A program made the translations under genes and the position numbers. From positions 1 through 64,000 of the forward strand of contig CAKUXV010000002.1 of the NCBI GenBank assembly GCA_934700895.1: a stretch of DNA of 64,000 nucleotides. The letters are read 5' to 3'. The notes beneath the pieces are model-generated. The model was not told the origin of the DNA, did not search any database, and saw only the letters and a program-made list of their open reading frames with translations. Below are positions 60,000 through 64,000 of this stretch, piece after piece. Numbering within the stretch: position 1 is the stretch's first letter; every line of letters starts with the position of its first letter. The DNA comes from an uncultured Bacilli bacterium. Its GTDB lineage: Bacteria > Bacillota_I > Bacilli_A > RFN20 > CAG-826.

Positions 60000-62102
60000 A
60001 TGGATAACGATAATAAAGTTCATTCCTCCCCGGACGTCTCCGAGGAAATCACGGCAGCCGATTTCGTGCTCGCTCAACAAGATAAAAAGATTCACGACAC
60101 CAAATTCGAAACGAAACCAACAACCTTCTTTAAAGACGCAATGAAACGCTTCGTCAAGAACCGTTCTAGCGTCGTTGCCGCCGGCATTTTGTTCCTTGTC
60201 ATCGCGATGGCAATCATTGTTCCTGTCGCGGACCGTAATGATATCCAAACTCCAGTTGCTGGAGCAAAATATCTCCCACCGAAGTGGTTTAATAACGCCA
60301 ATGGATTCTTGGACGGAACCGGAATCATCGAAGCGGCGGTTATTAACCCATCTACCGGCCTTCCCGACGAAGAAGAATATCTTTCTTCCGCGATCATCAC
60401 CAACGGAAAATCCATCGAAGATTCCATTGTCAAGAAAACCTCTAAGGTCAGTGGTACGAGTGATTCCGTCCTTAAATATGGAAAAGGCGGATCCTATCAG
60501 ATTATGCCTGCTGAATTAAAGGACGCTTCTGGACAATTCAGCGGAGAGGTTAGCGGTATTGCTAGCCCCAAGTTTGATTTCACCCTTGCGGATGAAATTA
60601 GTTTCCATTTTCATTTCAACGCAGATTTATACAAAGAGAATTCCATGGTGGCGGAACCTTCGCTTTATGCCTCCATTCTCTTCGAAACGACAGCCCCTGG
60701 CTCCTCTGAAACCAAGACTTATGCCGTGACGGAGTCGGAAAATTTACTTGGGTGCGAATCTCTTTCCGGCGAATCCCTTTCCACGAAGTTAAAAGCAGAA
60801 GCGGATTTTGCTTCTGTAGATGATGCAGCCACCCTTAACGGACGCTTCATTTTGGCTTTGAAACCTTATGTGATTGCCGACTGTGCGAACTCCGCTTATT
60901 TGACTTCCGTCGAAGTGAGCGGAAAAGGGCAAGTCGCTTCCTTCTCCGACCCTGTGCAGGAAGTGGCGAAAGAGGCGGAAAACGAAAAGAAGATCAAAGA
61001 CAACAACACCGATGATCTCGACATGACGGTTTATACTCTTTATAACACCGCTAACCGCACTTTGGCGGATGTTCAGGTCCAAACTGGGCGCTTCCGTTAT
61101 GATTATTACGAAGCTGCATACGGCGAAAGAATCATGGTTATCTCCGGTGGAACCCTTGAAGGCTATGCCAACAAAGGGCTGATTGATTTCAGCTGGTCTA
61201 ATTTCAAAAAAGGATCGAAAAATGTTCCCGTCAAGGACACTCAATATCAAATTTTGGATTCAGACCGCAGTCCCATTCGCGAAATCATTTCCTATACTTG
61301 GGTAGAAGGAAAATTCGCTGGAGAACAGGCGGTTCGCCAAGAAGTTGTCGCCCGCGTTTCCATGTATCGTTATTATTGGGAGCTTGGATACCTCGGCAAT
61401 TGTGCTATGCCCAAATTCATTTTCGGAACCAACCAAAACGGGCAAGATTTCTTTAAAATCGTTTTCTCCGGCTTATTAACCTCCCTTGGCCTTGGCTTGC
61501 TAGCGGCTTCCATCAACATCCTCGTCGGTTTGACTTGGGGCTCCATTTCCGGCTATTTCGGCGGGTGGGTCGATATGATTATGGAGCGTTTCACCGAAAT
61601 TCTTGGCGGTATGCCGTGGATTGTCATGATGACGTTGATTGTATTGCTGGCCGGCTCTAGCTTCTGGACCTTGCTACTAGCCCTATGCATGACGGGCTGG
61701 ATGGGCGTAAGCGGAACGACAAGAAGCCAATTCTATCGTTATAAAGGAAGGGAATACGTCTTGGCGTCGAGAACCTTGGGTGCAAGCGATGCCCGCTTGA
61801 TCTTCAAACACATTCTTCCCAATGGCGTCGGAACGATTGTTACGGGCGCAGTTCTTATGATCCCTTCCGTTATCTTCACCGAAGCCAACGTCGCTTACTT
61901 ATTGCCAGGCCTTCTCCAATATGAAGGTGGCATCACCAGTTTTGGTATCACCTTAAGCGATGCCCAAAGCTATTTGACCAATTACCCGTATATGATCATC
62001 AGCGCATCCATCGTTATGATTCTTATCATGATTGCCTTCAACCTTTTCGGAAATGGCTTGCGCGACGCGTTCAACCCGAGCCTGAAAGGAGCGGACGAAT
62101 AA
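60000..62102 (+). CDS. oppC: Oligopeptide ABC transporter permease OppC with a large outer insert
   Basis: 700 aa, ATG 60000 with AAAAGGAG. The N-terminus FKDAMKRFVKNRSSVVAAGILFLVIAMAIIVPVA (TM1, about 57-78) and the core from NGQDFFKIVFSGLLTSLGLGLLAASINILVG (about 480 on) are standard OppC; the EAA loop is GREYVLASRTLGASDARLIFKHILPNGVG. Between them lie about 400 residues where relatives have about 60. The insert (GGSYQIMPAELKDASGQFSGEV, FHFHFNADLYKENSMVAEPSLYASILFE) is beta-rich and should face the outside. Confidence 0.93.
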   Translation: MDNDNKVHSSPDVSEEITAADFVLAQQDKKIHDTKFETKPTTFFKDAMKRFVKNRSSVVAAGILFLVIAMAIIVPVADRNDIQTPVAGAKYLPPKWFNNANGFLDGTGIIEAAVINPSTGLPDEEEYLSSAIITNGKSIEDSIVKKTSKVSGTSDSVLKYGKGGSYQIMPAELKDASGQFSGEVSGIASPKFDFTLADEISFHFHFNADLYKENSMVAEPSLYASILFETTAPGSSETKTYAVTESENLLGCESLSGESLSTKLKAEADFASVDDAATLNGRFILALKPYVIADCANSAYLTSVEVSGKGQVASFSDPVQEVAKEAENEKKIKDNNTDDLDMTVYTLYNTANRTLADVQVQTGRFRYDYYEAAYGERIMVISGGTLEGYANKGLIDFSWSNFKKGSKNVPVKDTQYQILDSDRSPIREIISYTWVEGKFAGEQAVRQEVVARVSMYRYYWELGYLGNCAMPKFIFGTNQNGQDFFKIVFSGLLTSLGLGLLAASINILVGLTWGSISGYFGGWVDMIMERFTEILGGMPWIVMMTLIVLLAGSSFWTLLLALCMTGWMGVSGTTRSQFYRYKGREYVLASRTLGASDARLIFKHILPNGVGTIVTGAVLMIPSVIFTEANVAYLLPGLLQYEGGITSFGITLSDAQSYLTNYPYMIISASIVMILIMIAFNLFGNGLRDAFNPSLKGADE

Positions 62103-62103
62103 T

Positions 62104-63645
62104 ATGCCTAACACCATTCATTACCCTTTTGAAACCGGTGGCGACCCCCAGGGCCGTGAAACCGTCGTTTCGGTGCGTGATCTCCGCGTATCCTTCAAAA
62201 CCGATGAAGGCCGCGTCCAAGCGGTCCGTGGAGTTGCTTTTGACTTATACAAAGAAGAAACTCTCTGCATCGTTGGCGAATCTGGCTCCGGAAAATCCGT
62301 CACCAACAAAACCATCATGGGCATTTTGCCTAAATCGGCCCGCATCGATTCGGGCTCGGTCCTCTACCAAGGGGAAGATTTGACCAAGATTTCCGAAGAT
62401 GAATTCCACCGCATCCGCGGAACCAAAATCGGAATGATCTTCCAGGATCCGCTTTCGTCCTTGAACCCCATCATGAAAATCGGCAAGCAAATGACCGAAG
62501 TCATGATTATCCAGGGCAATCATTTGAAACGATATTACGATGAACTCGTCAACGAGGAATTCATCGCTTATAAAAATGACTGCCGCTTGCTCCAACTCCA
62601 AAAAGCAAAGGCGAAAGAGAAAATCTCCGAAATCAAGACCAAAATCAAGATGGCCAAGGCATTAAAAAATAAAGATAAAAAAAGCGATGCCCAAATCGAA
62701 GCCTACGAGCAAGAAATCGTGAAGACTAAGGTGGAGGGGAAAACCCTTTGCATGAAGATTTCTCAAGATTTGAAGAAGGACCGCAAGGCCTTACACTTAG
62801 CTCAAAAAGAAGCAAAAGCCAAAGTTCGTCTTCGCAAAAAAGAAATCGCAGCCCGTCATAAGGAAAAGTTGACTCCCATTATGGCCCGCCTTTTCTCCAA
62901 TTTCCACGAAGCTTATGGCGATTTGATTTTAGAACACCGCCGGTATCTTGGCGAAATTCGCGTCACCCACCGCGAAGCCAAAGAACGTGCTCTCGCAATC
63001 ATGAAGGAAGTTGGCATTCCCGAACCGGAAAGACGCTTCAACCAATATCCGTTTGAATTCTCCGGTGGCATGCGTCAGCGTATCGTTATCGCGATCGCCC
63101 TTACGGCTGAACCTGACGTTTTGATTTGCGATGAGCCGACCACCGCGTTGGACGTTACGATCCAAGCCCAGATTCTCGAGCTCATCAATCGTTTGAAAAA
63201 GACCCACCATATGTCGGTAATCTTCATTACCCATGACCTCGGCGTCGTCGCTAATATGGCGGACCGCGTCGCCGTGATGTATGCCGGTAAGATTGTTGAA
63301 TACGGAACCTCGAAAGACGTTTTCTATTCGCCGGCTCATCCCTATACCTGGGCATTGCTTTCTTCGATTCCTGACGTCGATTCCAAAGAAAAACTCGATG
63401 CGATTCCCGGAACTCCGCCGAATATGCTTTTCCCGCCAAAGGGCGATGCGTTTGCCTTGCGTTCTAAATACGCGTTGGCCGTCGACTTCAAGAAGGAGCC
63501 TCCAATGTTCCAAATAAGCCCCACCCACTTTGCGGCCACATGGCTTTTGGATGAACGTGCTCCGAAAGTCGAGATGCCCAAAATCGTTTCCACTCGTATT
63601 GAAAATGCAAAAAAGCGCGCTGTCATGAAGGAGGAACAACAATGA
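62104..63645 (+). CDS. oppD: Oligopeptide ABC transporter ATPase OppD with a coiled-coil insert
   Basis: 513 aa, starting 1 bp after oppC. Walker A GESGSGKS (58-65), Q-loop MIFQDPLSSLNP (about 110-121), signature FSGGMRQR (about 318-326), Walker B VLICDEPTTALD, switch His in VIFITHDLGVV; the C-terminal OppD tail (YTWALLSSIPDVDSKEKLDAIPGTPPNMLFPPKGDAFALR) lacks most of the usual Cys cluster. Q-loop and signature are normally about 57 residues apart; here the distance is about 205. The extra part is Lys/Glu-rich (KAKAKEKISEIKTKIKMAKALKNKDKK, KEAKAKVRLRKKEIAARHKEK) and probably an antiparallel coiled coil from the helical subdomain. Confidence 0.95.
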   Translation: MPNTIHYPFETGGDPQGRETVVSVRDLRVSFKTDEGRVQAVRGVAFDLYKEETLCIVGESGSGKSVTNKTIMGILPKSARIDSGSVLYQGEDLTKISEDEFHRIRGTKIGMIFQDPLSSLNPIMKIGKQMTEVMIIQGNHLKRYYDELVNEEFIAYKNDCRLLQLQKAKAKEKISEIKTKIKMAKALKNKDKKSDAQIEAYEQEIVKTKVEGKTLCMKISQDLKKDRKALHLAQKEAKAKVRLRKKEIAARHKEKLTPIMARLFSNFHEAYGDLILEHRRYLGEIRVTHREAKERALAIMKEVGIPEPERRFNQYPFEFSGGMRQRIVIAIALTAEPDVLICDEPTTALDVTIQAQILELINRLKKTHHMSVIFITHDLGVVANMADRVAVMYAGKIVEYGTSKDVFYSPAHPYTWALLSSIPDVDSKEKLDAIPGTPPNMLFPPKGDAFALRSKYALAVDFKKEPPMFQISPTHFAATWLLDERAPKVEMPKIVSTRIENAKKRAVMKEEQQ

Positions 63646-64000
63646 AAAAATCGGATGTGTCCCCCAAAAAATTAGCTGGTGCTGACAAGAAGCCGACTTT
63701 GGAACCGAAGTCGCCGAAACAGCCAAAGCAAAAGAAGCCAAAGCCCGAAAAGAAACTTTCCCCGAAGAAACAAGAAAAGCTTCGCAAAAAGAAAGAATAC
63801 GAAGAAGCCTTAAATGGCCAGGAATGGAACGCGAAGATCATCGCCCCCAAAGGGGTGACCGTTGATCCGCAACTTGCCAAAGACCGCACGATTCTTTCTG
63901 TTCGCCATTTAAAGGTTTTCTTCCAAAGCGGCGAATACAAAACCAAAGCCGTTCACGATGTTTCCTTCGACATCAAGGAAGGAGAAACCTTTGGTATTGT
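63642..64000 (+). CDS. oppF: Oligopeptide ABC transporter ATPase OppF, cut by the window end
   Basis: The ATG at 63642 overlaps the oppD stop (ATGA) and follows AAGGAGG. The first 119 codons are visible: a Lys/Pro-rich leader (residues 1-50; PKQPKQKKPKPEKKLSPKKQEK), a charged helix (EKLRKKKEYEEALNGQEWN), then the start of the ABC fold (ILSVRHLKVFFQSGEYKTKAVHDVSFDIKEGETFGI). The Walker A lies just past the end. Typical OppF begins almost at the ILSVRHLK part, so about 85 residues are extra. Confidence 0.92.
   Translation, partial: MKKSDVSPKKLAGADKKPTLEPKSPKQPKQKKPKPEKKLSPKKQEKLRKKKEYEEALNGQEWNAKIIAPKGVTVDPQLAKDRTILSVRHLKVFFQSGEYKTKAVHDVSFDIKEGETFGI

Noticed and set aside
62929..63741. 270-codon minus-strand open frame
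   Set aside because: Antisense to oppD and oppF, whose ABC motifs are unmistakable.
1..64000. CRISPR array
   Set aside because: No regularly spaced direct repeats were found; the three 10-bp copies at 1358-1390 have no spacers.
1..64000. Transposase or integrase gene
   Set aside because: No DDE, HUH or recombinase motifs recognised in any frame, although rearrangement scars are frequent.

Overview
The window looks like a chromosome segment of a low-GC Gram-positive gut bacterium, most likely a Bacilli lineage near the Acholeplasmatales/RF39/RFN20 group. This placement is inferred from protein style, not from a marker gene. Signs are the many Ser-rich lipoproteins with an N-terminal lipobox, a rubrerythrin, an Opp-type peptide importer, AAA+DUF4143 ATPases and Gram-positive ribosome binding sites. 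TGA is used as a stop (for example at 42030-42032), so the Mycoplasma code does not apply.

Region 1 (1-13.7 kb) is a defence island. It opens with debris: a DUF4143 ATPase with a nonsense codon and a frameshift, a Schlafen/AlbA_2 fragment, a frameshifted Mrr-type endonuclease, and a 295-bp segment bounded by 32-bp inverted repeats. An intact, tightly overlapping operon follows (2895-12967): MutL/MORC-like GHKL ATPase, Z1-domain helicase-like ATPase, DUF4420 PD-(D/E)XK protein, AIPR protein, an unrecognised 187-aa protein, and two tandem C5 cytosine methyltransferases. This matches the MutL-Z1-DUF-AIPR (MZA) type of anti-phage or restriction-like system. A last gene behind the methyltransferases is broken by several lesions.

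Region 2 (13.8-31 kb) is a mosaic of accessory genes and decay. It holds an HTH-TM-InlB/LRR surface protein, an HTH/HipA-like kinase pair, two intact AAA+DUF4143 ATPases, remnants of at least two more, a scar joining an AraC-type regulator tail to a GH112 phosphorylase tail, a HAD hydrolase, a stand-alone winged-helix protein, tRNA-Ile(UAU) and tRNA-Ser(UGA), a DUF2130 protein and a PlsC-like acyltransferase. Several genes here have a -10 box 6-8 nt before the ATG and no ribosome binding site, so they are probably read from leaderless mRNAs.

Region 3 (31-55.3 kb) is dominated by large secreted lipoproteins in two blocks: five on the minus strand (31-41 kb), then, after rubrerythrin, three on the plus strand and two on the minus strand, one being an M6 metalloprotease. 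Most have no recognisable catalytic domain. Strong hairpin terminators separate several of the units.

Region 4 (55.4-64 kb) carries a small DUF3899 membrane protein and an oligopeptide ABC importer, oppA-oppB-oppC-oppD-oppF (the last cut by the window end). OppC has an insert of about 400 residues outside the membrane and OppD a Lys-rich coiled-coil insert between Q-loop and signature. With the M6 protease next door, this suggests extracellular protein degradation followed by peptide uptake.
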